DNA of 64,000 nucleotides from Corynebacterium riegelii (lineage in GTDB: Bacteria; Actinomycetota; Actinomycetes; Mycobacteriales; Mycobacteriaceae), in NCBI RefSeq assembly GCF_016728505.1, contig NZ_CP068159.1, forward strand, positions 2,108,001 through 2,172,000, written 5' to 3'. The notes below the pieces were generated by a model, which saw only the letters and a program-made list of their open reading frames with translations, did not search any database and was not told where the DNA came from. The position numbers were made by a program, and so were the translations under genes. Each line of letters begins with the position of its first letter. The stretch's first letter is position 1. Shown piece by piece: positions 27,698 to 36,193 of this stretch.

Positions 27698-28831
27698 TTA
27701 GTATTCACGGGTTTCAGGCTCTAGGTCTGCCAGTTCTTCCCACATCTCATCGCAGCCAAAAGCTGCGGTTTCCAGCATGTTTTCGTGTTGCCCAGCGCGC
27801 AAGAGCTGTTTGAGGATGTAGGACAGCGAGTGATTGGGCAGTGCGTCTTCGGCGCTTTCTAAGGCTGCGGTTGCCCAGTTTGAGAGCTTGAGTTTCACGG
27901 CAATGACGGCCCAGATACTCAACGCATTGGCTCGGATGGCGCCGCTGTAGGCGCGGGCGATGGTGAGCATTGCTACTCCGGTTTCCAGCGGGTGTTCGAG
28001 TGCGACATTGAAAAAGCAATCGCGCAGTTTGGATTTGGTCAGCGTTGTAGCGATGAGTTCGGCGTTTTCTGTGGTGCCGAAGACCTCCTCGATTGTTTGG
28101 CGGCAGGTTTGACCGATGAGTGGCTGCGGGGTTACGTCTTTGAGGATTTCGCAGGCTCGCTCCATTTCGGTGCGGACTTTCTCTGGGTAGAGCGCGATGT
28201 GGGCGGCAAGGCGTGCACCGCGGCGTCGCAATTGTGTGCATTGTGCACTTGTGGCTTCCCACTGTCCTGCTTCGGGTTCGAAGTAGGCGCGGGTGTCTTC
28301 CCTGTCTAGTTCGGGGAGTGCGCCTTGTGCGATGAGTGCTTGCATGGTGGGTTGCGCCATGACGGAGCCAACAGTGCCTGATACCCAGCTGTCGGGTACT
28401 CCTGCACGGATGAGCTGGTCCATGGGTGGTCCGAAGATGAGGCTGTATGGGGTGTAGTTGGCTATTTCGGAGGCGTGCCAGCAGGCGTCGACAAGCGGGA
28501 GCCCACTTGGGTCGGTGAGTTCGAGCAGGGTGTTGATGGCTGCGCGGGCTGTTTTTGAGTTGGGAATGCGGGTAACCAGGATGGCGAAGTGGCCGACGGC
28601 TTCCATGATGTCTTCGGCTGGCACGCTGTCGAGTACGTCTTGGAGACGGTCGGCCAGGCTCAGGTCGACGCGGAAGACGGGTCCGTACAATGCCTCGCTG
28701 CTTCCTGGCTCGGCGTAGGCAGTGACGATAATGACGGACTCTTGGGGGTAGTAGCCCAAGACTCCGGGGATTGAGGCGATGAAGTTGCCTGGGTGGGTAA
28801 TTGCGGTATCTGAATTCATAAAGTGTGTCAT
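27698..28831 (-). CDS. DUF4192 family protein
   Basis: 377 residues. The N-terminal signature IASIPGVLGYYPQESVIIV followed by DLSLADRL is diagnostic for DUF4192, an actinobacterial family of unknown function. The C-terminal half is helical and Ala/Leu-rich with no catalytic motif I recognise. Two Met codons (residues 1 and 5) could start translation. It converges with galE across 16 bp. Confidence 0.87.
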   Translation of the reverse strand: MTHFMNSDTAITHPGNFIASIPGVLGYYPQESVIIVTAYAEPGSSEALYGPVFRVDLSLADRLQDVLDSVPAEDIMEAVGHFAILVTRIPNSKTARAAINTLLELTDPSGLPLVDACWHASEIANYTPYSLIFGPPMDQLIRAGVPDSWVSGTVGSVMAQPTMQALIAQGALPELDREDTRAYFEPEAGQWEATSAQCTQLRRRGARLAAHIALYPEKVRTEMERACEILKDVTPQPLIGQTCRQTIEEVFGTTENAELIATTLTKSKLRDCFFNVALEHPLETGVAMLTIARAYSGAIRANALSIWAVIAVKLKLSNWATAALESAEDALPNHSLSYILKQLLRAGQHENMLETAAFGCDEMWEELADLEPETREY

Positions 28832-29020
28832 GCATATTCAGACCGCGTGTTGATAGCTTTGGTTCCCCACGGCTGCAAGATTTTTCCTTACCTCCTTTGC
28901 ACCTTGGTGCCAGTGCTGGCGTTATGCGTTCACTGGGCAGCCGAGTGTGTTGGAATGGAGGCAATGCCCATGGCGTTGTAGGGAGCAGTTGTTAGGCAGC
29001 GATTGTGAAGGAGGCTGACC

Positions 29021-30052
29021 ATGTCGGATGAACGCCGCATGTATGAACTTGAGTATCCCGCGCCCGCTGTCGGCGGGGATAGCCCGGCGGGGCCTACCCT
29101 GATCGTTGCGCTGCAGGGCTATGCGGATGCTGGCCACGCGGTGGAGAGCTCGGCTGATCACATTAAGGCTGCGCTGGAGTCGCGTACCGTAGCCACATTT
29201 AATAACGATGAGCTGATTGATTACCGTTCGCGCCGCCCGCTGGTGACGTTGCGCCACCATGAGATCGCTAACGTGGAGCCGCTGGAGTTGGATATGCGTG
29301 TGGTCAAAGACAACGCTGGCACACCGTTTTTGCTGCTGTCTGGGCCGGAGCCGGATCTTCGCTGGCAGGCGTTTTCGGAGGCTGTTGCGGATTTGGCGGA
29401 GCGGTTCGATGTTTCGGAGACCATCTGCCTGTATTCCGCACCTATGGCTACGCCGCATACGCGTCCGCTTGTAGTTTCGGCGCATGGTAATGACCGGGAT
29501 TTGGTTGGTTCCATGTTTACGTTTGATGGCATGGTGACTGTGCCTGGGGCTGCGGCGATCATGATTGAGCGTGAGCTGCATAAGCGTGGGCGCAAGGTTG
29601 CTGGTTTTACAGCGCACGTGCCGCATTATGTAGCCGCCTCCCCGTATCCGCATGCCATGTACCAGCTGCTGCAGTCTTTGGAGGATTCGGTGAATCTGAA
29701 GCTGCCGCTGCGCTCCATTGAGCGGGATATGGCAAAAGTGTCGCGTCAGCTGGCGGAGCAGACGGCGCAGTCGGATGAGATTGCGCATGTGGTGCAGGCG
29801 TTGGAGAAGAACTATGACTCTGAGATGGCTGATTACCGTGAGCGTAATCCGCAGGCGATGATGCCTGGTGAGGCGGAACTACCCACGGGTGAGGAAATTT
29901 CTGAGGCGTTTGAGAATTTCCTTGCTGCGATTGAGGATAGGGACAGGGTCAGGGAGCTCCCGCTTGACGACGTTGCGTGGAACCCCACCAACGAAACCAG
30001 CACCAACGAAACCAGCACCAACGAGACGCCGACGGAGGATAGTGACGAGTGA
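29021..30052 (+). CDS. PAC2 family protein
   Basis: 343 residues. The PAC2 fold (proteasome-assembly-chaperone-like) is recognisable from VALQGYADAGHAVESSADH near the N-terminus, LSGPEPDLRW, and VTVPGAAAIMIERELHKRGRKVAGFTAHVPHYV. In actinobacteria the biochemical role is unknown. The C-terminal tail is acidic and contains a short tandem NETST repeat before the stop. The gene overlaps the following DUF3516 helicase gene by 4 bp (GTGA), so the two are coupled. Confidence 0.88.
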   Translation: MSDERRMYELEYPAPAVGGDSPAGPTLIVALQGYADAGHAVESSADHIKAALESRTVATFNNDELIDYRSRRPLVTLRHHEIANVEPLELDMRVVKDNAGTPFLLLSGPEPDLRWQAFSEAVADLAERFDVSETICLYSAPMATPHTRPLVVSAHGNDRDLVGSMFTFDGMVTVPGAAAIMIERELHKRGRKVAGFTAHVPHYVAASPYPHAMYQLLQSLEDSVNLKLPLRSIERDMAKVSRQLAEQTAQSDEIAHVVQALEKNYDSEMADYRERNPQAMMPGEAELPTGEEISEAFENFLAAIEDRDRVRELPLDDVAWNPTNETSTNETSTNETPTEDSDE

Positions 30053-32592
30053 CGCTGGCTGATTACCTGACGGACCTGGAGGATGTGCCCGAGTCTTTAT
30101 TTGAAGACGCGGTCTGGGATTCGTTTACCCGTTGGACCCAATCACGTGGCATCTCGCTCTACCCGGCGCAGGAGGAAGCGTCTGTTGCGCTTCTAGCGGG
30201 CGATAACGTTATTTTGGCTACCCCTACGGGGTCGGGTAAATCCATGGTGGCCAACGCGGCGCATTTCATTGCGATGGCGCGTGGCCAGCGCTCGTTTTAC
30301 ACCGCGCCGATCAAGGCGTTGGTGAGTGAAAAGTTCTTCGCTCTGTGCGAGATCTTCGGCCCGGAGAATGTGGGCATGATGACGGGCGATGCCACGGTAA
30401 ACGGCAACGCCCCAATCATCGCTGCCACCGCGGAGATCGTTGCCAACATCGCGTTGCGCGAGGGCGCTAACGCGCGCATTGACCAGGTGGTGATGGATGA
30501 GTTCCACTACTACTCTGAGCCCGACCGTGGCTGGGCGTGGCAGGTGCCGCTGCTTGAGCTGCCGAAGGCGCAGTTCCTGCTCATGTCTGCAACCTTGGGC
30601 GATACGCAATGGCTGCAGGATGATCTCACGGAGCGCACTGGGCGCACGACCAGCTATGTAGGTGGGTCCGAGCGCCCTGTGCCGCTGGATTTCCACTACG
30701 TGTTTACCCCAGTGCACGAGACTATCGAAGAACTGATGGCCGACGGCAAGGCGCCGATTTACATCGTGCATTTCTCTCAGCGTGAGGCCACCGAGCGTGC
30801 CCAAGCACTGACCAGTATGACGTTTGTGACTGCTGAGGAAAAGGCGCGTATTGCGGAAGAGATTGGGGATTTCCGCTTCAGTACCACGTTTGGCAAGACG
30901 CTATCCAAGCTTGTGCGCCGCGGCATTGGTATCCACCATGCAGGCATGCTGCCGAAGTACCGTCGTTTGGTGGAGCGCCTGTCGCAGACTGGACTACTGA
31001 AGGTTATTTGCGGCACTGACACACTTGGCGTGGGTATCAACGTGCCTATCCGTACCGTGTTGATGACGGGCCTGGCCAAGTATGACGGCACCCGCAGCCG
31101 GATCCTGAAGTCTCGCGAGTTCCACCAGATCGCTGGCCGCGCAGGACGTGCGGGCTATGACACGGAGGGCACCGTGGTTGTGGAGGCCCCGGAGCACGAG
31201 ATTGAAAACGTCAAGCTTCGCCGAAAAGCTGGCGATGACCCGAAGAAACTGAAGAAGCTTCGCAAGAAGGCGCCGCGTGATGGTGAGGTGTCTTGGTCTG
31301 AGAAGACGTTCCAACGTTTGACCACCGCTGAGCCGGAGGAGCTGACCAGCCAGTTCCAGGTGTCTAACTCAATGTTGCTGAATGTGGTTGCGCGCCCCGG
31401 TAATGGCTATGAGCACATGCGGCATTTGATCCGCACCAACCATGACACCCGTGCCAAGCAAAATCGCGACGTGTTGGCAGCGGTAGATCTCTTCCGTGGT
31501 CTGATCGCCGCAGGTGTTGTTGAGCGCACCCCGGATTCGCCTGCGTTCCGTCCCTACACACTTACGCAAGAGCTGGATCGAGATTTTGCGCTTAACCAGC
31601 CACTCTCCCCATTTGCGCTGGCGTTTCTTTCCCTGCTGGACCCGGAATCCGAGACCTACACGCTCGATGTCATCTCCACGTTTGAGGCGATTTTGGACGA
31701 CCCCCGCCAGCTTCTGCAAGCACAGCAGAACAACGAGCGCTCTGAGGAAATCGCAGCGCTGAAAGCGGAGGGGGTGGATTACACCGAGCGGATGGCGATT
31801 ATTGAGGACGTCACCTACCCCAAGCCCTTGGAAGAGGAACTGGAAGAAGCGTTTTCCACCTTCTGCGAGGGCAACCCGTGGGCGAAAGAGTTTGAGCCCT
31901 CACCGAAGTCGGTGGTGCGCGACATGATTGAGCACGCCATGACATTTTCTGACCTCATTGCTACCTACGGGCTGGCCCGTTCTGAAGGTGTCGTGCTGCG
32001 CTACCTTACGGATGCTTGGCGTACCCTTTCCCACTCCATCCCGGATGCCTACATGAACGATGAGCTCGAAGACATCACGGTGTGGCTGGGTGAAATGATC
32101 CGCCAGGTGGACTCCTCTTTGATTGATGAGTGGGCGCACATGGCTGATGAGGACTCCCCCATCTCGCGCGAGGCGCTTGACCGTGAGCTGGCGTTCGGCG
32201 TGGAAGATCCCAATGCGCTGACTGCAAACCGTCGCGCGTTTACCATCATGGTGCGCAACTTCTTCTTCCGCCTCACGGAGCTATTTGCCTACGAGAAGGA
32301 AGACCAGCTTGCCACCATGCTGGATTATCTCGACCCAGCGGATAGCGTTGACTGGCCCGCGGCGATGGATGATTACTTCGACGAGTACGACGATTTGGAT
32401 CTTGGCGCTGACGCCCGCGGCCCGGACTATTTCCGCCTGGGAGATACCACAACGCGTACGTGGCGCGTCACCCAGATCATCAAAGATCCTGAGGGCGACA
32501 ACGCGTTTCAGCTGCACGGCGTGGTGGATTTGGACGCTTCCGATGAGGCCGGAGAAGTTCGCCTCCAATCTCTAGAAATGAAGCAGGTCTAA
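30049..32592 (+). CDS. DUF3516-containing Ski2-like DEAD/DEAH RNA helicase
   Basis: 847 residues, GTG start. Helicase motifs: I ATPTGSGKSMVA near residue 62, II DEFHYYSEPDRGWAW, III LLMSATLGDT, and VI FHQIAGRAGRAGYD. The C-terminal half is DUF3516. The motif II form DEFHYY is typical of the HelY/Ski2-like actinobacterial group. It probably unwinds structured RNA. It is coupled to the PAC2 gene, an association seen in other actinobacteria. Confidence 0.92.
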   Translation: MTLADYLTDLEDVPESLFEDAVWDSFTRWTQSRGISLYPAQEEASVALLAGDNVILATPTGSGKSMVANAAHFIAMARGQRSFYTAPIKALVSEKFFALCEIFGPENVGMMTGDATVNGNAPIIAATAEIVANIALREGANARIDQVVMDEFHYYSEPDRGWAWQVPLLELPKAQFLLMSATLGDTQWLQDDLTERTGRTTSYVGGSERPVPLDFHYVFTPVHETIEELMADGKAPIYIVHFSQREATERAQALTSMTFVTAEEKARIAEEIGDFRFSTTFGKTLSKLVRRGIGIHHAGMLPKYRRLVERLSQTGLLKVICGTDTLGVGINVPIRTVLMTGLAKYDGTRSRILKSREFHQIAGRAGRAGYDTEGTVVVEAPEHEIENVKLRRKAGDDPKKLKKLRKKAPRDGEVSWSEKTFQRLTTAEPEELTSQFQVSNSMLLNVVARPGNGYEHMRHLIRTNHDTRAKQNRDVLAAVDLFRGLIAAGVVERTPDSPAFRPYTLTQELDRDFALNQPLSPFALAFLSLLDPESETYTLDVISTFEAILDDPRQLLQAQQNNERSEEIAALKAEGVDYTERMAIIEDVTYPKPLEEELEEAFSTFCEGNPWAKEFEPSPKSVVRDMIEHAMTFSDLIATYGLARSEGVVLRYLTDAWRTLSHSIPDAYMNDELEDITVWLGEMIRQVDSSLIDEWAHMADEDSPISREALDRELAFGVEDPNALTANRRAFTIMVRNFFFRLTELFAYEKEDQLATMLDYLDPADSVDWPAAMDDYFDEYDDLDLGADARGPDYFRLGDTTTRTWRVTQIIKDPEGDNAFQLHGVVDLDASDEAGEVRLQSLEMKQV

Positions 32593-32609
32593 CCTGTAGA
32601 TTCTGCCGT

Positions 32610-33857
32610 ATGACTACGGCATTGGTTATCGGCGCCGGCATGACCGGCCTTGCCACGGCGTGGCACTTGCAAGAGTATGGCTATGAGGTTGAGGTTGTTG
32701 ATCGTGTCGGCGTAGCCGGCGGTGCCTCTTGGGGCAACGCGGGCTGGCTGGCGCCAGGCAAGACCATTCCCCTCTCACACCCAAGTTTGTGGCGCTACGG
32801 CCCCACCGCACTGTTTGATAAGCACGCGGCACTCGATGTGCCGGTGCGTGTAGACGCCAAGTTGTGGGCGTTCGTCGCCCAGTTCATGGCGCATGCCACC
32901 CCACGCGCATGGGATACCACCATGGCGGGACTGACCCAGGCAGACCTGGCGGCGTTGGCTGCCTTTGATGAGCTTGAAGCCGGTGGTGTGAAAGCTACCA
33001 GCCACCCCGCCCCGTTCATTGTCGGGTTTGGTAATGAGAAGGACGCAAAGGGCTTCCTCGGCGAGGTCGAGGGCGCTATCCGCCACGGCCAGGACATCCC
33101 GTTTGAAAAGATTTCGCTTGAGCACGCACGCGAGTTCGCGCCTATGCTCACCGAGAAGGTCGGGGCCATCTACAAGCTGGATGGTCAGCGCTACATTGAG
33201 CCCGGGCCCTACTGTGAGGCGATCGCTGCCTCTATTGAGGAGCGCGGCGGCACGATCACCACTGGTGTAGAGGTTGTGGAGGTCCGTTCCACCCGCAAAC
33301 CTGCGGTCAAACTTTCTACGGGCGAATGGCTCAACCCGGATGTTGTAGTTGTTGCTACCGGCGCGTGGCTGCCAAAACTGTCTCGCCAGCTAGGCGTAAC
33401 CACGATGGTGCAGGCTGGCCGCGGATATTCCTTCAGTGTGGAAACGGACAAGCCGGCAACGTGCCCGGTGTACCTGCCGGAACAGAAGGTTGCGTGTACC
33501 CCCTACGAGGGCCGTTTCCGCGTGGCGGGCACCATGGAGTTCCGCGGACCGGACGAGCCGTTCCAGCCGGGGCGTATTGATTCGATCATCCACACCACCA
33601 AGCCCATGTTCCAGGGCGTGGATTGGGGCAGCCGCCAGGATGAGTGGGTGGGCTCACGCCCAGTTACCCCTGATGGTTTGCCGCTGGTTGGCCAAACGAA
33701 GGTGCCCAACGTGTATGTCAACGGCGGCCACGGTATGTGGGGCATTGTTTTGGGGCCGGTCTCCGGCAAGCTGCTTGCTCAGCAGATTGCTACTGGAAAG
33801 ACCGACCCCATCTTGGACCCGTTTGACCCGCTGCGCGGGCACTGGGTTGGAATCTAG
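32610..33857 (+). CDS. FAD-dependent D-amino-acid dehydrogenase (DadA-like)
   Basis: 415 residues. N-terminal Rossmann FAD-binding motif GAGMTGLATAWHLQEYGYEVEVVDR, then the DAO-type core with YIEPGPYCEAIAASIEERGG and a C-terminal GxxPDGLPLVGQT / NGGHGMWGIVLGPVSGK motif that contacts FAD. The size and motifs fit the DadA small subunit, which oxidatively deaminates D-amino acids at the membrane. Other members of the family (glycine or proline oxidases) cannot be excluded. It begins 18 bp after the helicase gene. Confidence 0.85.
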   Translation: MTTALVIGAGMTGLATAWHLQEYGYEVEVVDRVGVAGGASWGNAGWLAPGKTIPLSHPSLWRYGPTALFDKHAALDVPVRVDAKLWAFVAQFMAHATPRAWDTTMAGLTQADLAALAAFDELEAGGVKATSHPAPFIVGFGNEKDAKGFLGEVEGAIRHGQDIPFEKISLEHAREFAPMLTEKVGAIYKLDGQRYIEPGPYCEAIAASIEERGGTITTGVEVVEVRSTRKPAVKLSTGEWLNPDVVVVATGAWLPKLSRQLGVTTMVQAGRGYSFSVETDKPATCPVYLPEQKVACTPYEGRFRVAGTMEFRGPDEPFQPGRIDSIIHTTKPMFQGVDWGSRQDEWVGSRPVTPDGLPLVGQTKVPNVYVNGGHGMWGIVLGPVSGKLLAQQIATGKTDPILDPFDPLRGHWVGI

Positions 33858-33883
33858 CGGGTGGATCTAGATCCACCCGCTAG
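33854..33883. terminator. Perfect 30-bp palindrome, bidirectional terminator
   Basis: Perfect inverted repeat with 15-nt arms (CTAGCGGGTGGATCT) that begins inside the last codon and stop of the dadA-like gene. It lies 9 bp from the convergent ahpD stop. No long T-run follows, so its termination strength is uncertain, but its position between convergent genes supports the role. Confidence 0.65.
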
Positions 33884-33892
33884 GGTGCAGCT

Positions 33893-34417
33893 CTAGCGTG
33901 CGTCCTCAATAGTGATGGTCTGGGCGACAGCCTGGACCACGCTGGCAACCTTGACTGCTTCCCAGACCTGTTCCTTGGTCAGGCCGCCTTCACGGACCTC
34001 ATTGGCGTGGGCGACAGCGCAGTGCTCACAGCCGTTGATAGAAGATACGGCCAAGGACCACAGCTCGAAGTCCACCTTGTCCGCACCCGGCTTGGAGATG
34101 ATGTTCATGCGCAGGCCGAACTTCACCTGTGCGTAGTCATCGCCCAGCCAGTTCTTGGCGCGGTAGGCAACGTTGTTCATAGCCATGACGGTGGCTGCGC
34201 CAAACGCTGCATCGATAGCCTCCTCGGAGAGGTGCTCCTTCGCCTCGTCGGTGATCTCAGAGATCACGGTTGCGTTGCGGGTTGCTGCAGCGGAGGCCAC
34301 CAGCGTGCCCCACAGCTGCTGCTCGTTGAGCTCAGTGGAGCGGGTGAGGGAACCCAGGTTGAGCTTCTGGTCCTTTGCGTACTCCGGAAGTGCGTTGCGC
34401 AGGTTCTCAATAGACAT
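33893..34417 (-). CDS. ahpD: Alkylhydroperoxidase AhpD
   Basis: 174 residues. The thioredoxin-like active site is CEHCAVAH near residue 133, matching the catalytic CxxC plus His of AhpD. AhpD recycles oxidised AhpC and has weak peroxidase activity itself. It follows ahpC on the same strand after 124 bp, which contain a strong hairpin. Confidence 0.96.
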   Translation of the reverse strand: MSIENLRNALPEYAKDQKLNLGSLTRSTELNEQQLWGTLVASAAATRNATVISEITDEAKEHLSEEAIDAAFGAATVMAMNNVAYRAKNWLGDDYAQVKFGLRMNIISKPGADKVDFELWSLAVSSINGCEHCAVAHANEVREGGLTKEQVWEAVKVASVVQAVAQTITIEDAR

Positions 34418-34467
34418 AGTTAATCCTCGTGTTTCGTGTCAGTGGGTATGAAAGGTTGTTATGGAAG

Positions 34468-34507
34468 CGCCCCGCCGCTCCAACGATGTGGTGCGGAGGG
34501 CGGGGCG
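34468..34507 (-). other. Intercistronic hairpin between ahpC and ahpD
   Basis: CGCCCCGCC-G-CTCC pairs with GGAG-GGCGGGGCG across a 13-nt loop, giving 13 GC-rich base pairs with one bulge. No U-run follows on the ahpC-ahpD strand, so it looks more like an mRNA-stabilising or attenuating structure than a full terminator. It would let ahpC be made in excess of ahpD. Confidence 0.5.
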
Positions 34508-34541
34508 TTACGGAAGCTAAAGCGCCTGAGCTATTTCAGGG

Positions 34542-35138
34542 CTACTTCAGGGACTCCTGGACCACTGCCATCTTGTCGATGTTCTTGGTCGGGTCGTTCT
34601 TCTGCCAGTCACATGCGCAGACTTCCTCGGACTGCAGTGCGTCGAGCACACGCAGAACCTCATCAACGTTGCGGCCAACAGCGTCCGGGGTCACGGACAC
34701 GAACTGGATGATGCCGTCCGGATCAATGATGAAGGTTGCACGGTCTGCAACGCCGTCTGCGTTCTCAACACCGAGTGCGCGGATCAGGTCGTGGCGGATA
34801 TCGGAGAACATCGGGAACGGGATGTCCAGCAGCTCTTCGTGGGTTGCGCGCCAGTTGAAGTGGGAGAACTCGTTGTCGGTGGAGCCGCCGAGCACCTGGG
34901 TGTCGCGATCCTCGAACTCCTCGTTCAGCTTGCCAAACGCAGCGATCTCGGTCGGGCAGACGAAGGTGAAGTCCTTCGGGTAGAAGAAGACGATCTTCCA
35001 CTTGCCTTCGTACTTGTCCAGGGAGACACGCTCAAAGTAGTCATCCGGAGAAGATGCGTTAGCGGACTTCAGGTTGCCGCCCTTCAATGCGATGAGATCA
35101 AACTCAGGGAAACGCTCTCCAACGGTCATGATCGGCAT
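34542..35138 (-). CDS. ahpC: Alkyl hydroperoxide reductase AhpC (2-Cys peroxiredoxin)
   Basis: 198 residues. The peroxidatic cysteine sits in FTFVCPTEIAAFG near residue 62 and the resolving cysteine in EEVCACDWQ near the C-terminus. ATG 35138 is chosen because AGGAGG precedes it; the frame extends upstream without a site. With AhpD it reduces hydroperoxides. It is divergent from oxyR. Confidence 0.97.
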   Translation of the reverse strand: MPIMTVGERFPEFDLIALKGGNLKSANASSPDDYFERVSLDKYEGKWKIVFFYPKDFTFVCPTEIAAFGKLNEEFEDRDTQVLGGSTDNEFSHFNWRATHEELLDIPFPMFSDIRHDLIRALGVENADGVADRATFIIDPDGIIQFVSVTPDAVGRNVDEVLRVLDALQSEEVCACDWQKNDPTKNIDKMAVVQESLK

Positions 35139-35242
35139 AACAAACCTCCTGGTGTTGTGATTTGGGTGGTACGCCAACAAGTGTGCCACAACTCTCCGAG
35201 CTCTGCAAGAGAAACTTATAAAGTTGCGCTACGCTAATAGGC

Positions 35243-36193
35243 ATGCCCAATAGAGAGTTCAGGCCAACCCTGTCGCAACTTCGATCTTTTGTCACCGTTG
35301 CAGAACAAAAGCACTTCGGTTCCGCAGCGGCCAAGCTCGGCATTTCCCAGCCCTCACTGTCCCAAGGACTCGCTGCGCTGGAAGAGGGATTGGGCGTGCA
35401 GCTCATTGAGCGCTCCACCCGCAAGGTGATTGTCACCGCCACCGGTAAGGCGCTACTGCCCGATGCCAAGGCCGCAATTCATGCCGCTGAAGCCTTAGTG
35501 GTGCGCGCTCGTGGCGCAGCTGACCCGTTTGCAGGTCCGTTGACGCTTGGCATCATCCCTACAATCGCGCCGTATCTTCTGCCCCACTTGCTTCCGCTGA
35601 TTGCAGAAGAGTTTCCACAGACGCAGCTGCAGGTAGTTGAAGAAAAGACCGAGCGCCTGCTGGCGAAGCTGCGCGATGGACTTATTGATGTCGCGCTGCT
35701 TGCCCTTCCCGCCGACACTCCGGGTCTTGAGGAGATCCCGCTCTACACTGAGCCGTTCGCCGCTGTGATGCCCAAGGACCACCCGCTAGCCGGCAAGCGT
35801 GACTTATCGTTGGATCAGCTTGGCCAGTTGGAGCTTTTGCTGCTTGACGACGGTCACTGTCTCCGCGACCAAGTCATCGACCTGTGTAAGGCTGCCGGTG
35901 TTGCCAACACGGCCAACGCGCATGCTGTGGCGCGCGCGTCCTCACTGACGACCGTGGTGCAACTGGTCGTCGCCGGCATGGGAGCAACATTGCTGCCGGT
36001 CTCGGCGCTTGCCGCGGAGTGCTACCGGCCAAACCTTGCCGTAGCGCGCTTTGCCAAAGACTCGGGCGCGGGCAGGGAGGTCGGTGTGGTCTTCCGCACG
36101 GCGTCTATACGCAAAGAGCACTTCGCTGAGCTTGGGAGCATAATCAAGCGTGCCTACGAGTCTGCCGTAGACTCGTGGCCTGAATATGAATAA
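35243..36193 (+). CDS. oxyR: Peroxide-sensing LysR regulator OxyR
   Basis: 316 residues. N-terminal winged helix FGSAAAKLGISQPSLSQGLAALEEGLGVQLIER. In the effector domain the redox pair is visible as DDGHCLRDQVIDLCKAAG, where the two Cys nine residues apart would form the peroxide-induced disulfide. Divergent from ahpC with a 104-bp shared control region, so it very likely regulates ahpC-ahpD. Its last codons overlap hrpA by 8 bp. Confidence 0.95.
   Translation: MPNREFRPTLSQLRSFVTVAEQKHFGSAAAKLGISQPSLSQGLAALEEGLGVQLIERSTRKVIVTATGKALLPDAKAAIHAAEALVVRARGAADPFAGPLTLGIIPTIAPYLLPHLLPLIAEEFPQTQLQVVEEKTERLLAKLRDGLIDVALLALPADTPGLEEIPLYTEPFAAVMPKDHPLAGKRDLSLDQLGQLELLLLDDGHCLRDQVIDLCKAAGVANTANAHAVARASSLTTVVQLVVAGMGATLLPVSALAAECYRPNLAVARFAKDSGAGREVGVVFRTASIRKEHFAELGSIIKRAYESAVDSWPEYE

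Noticed and set aside
27747..28964. A 405-codon Arg/His/Pro-rich reverse frame overlapping the DUF4192 gene
   Set aside because: Composition is typical of an out-of-frame reading of a high-GC gene, and the DUF4192 signature lies in the other frame.
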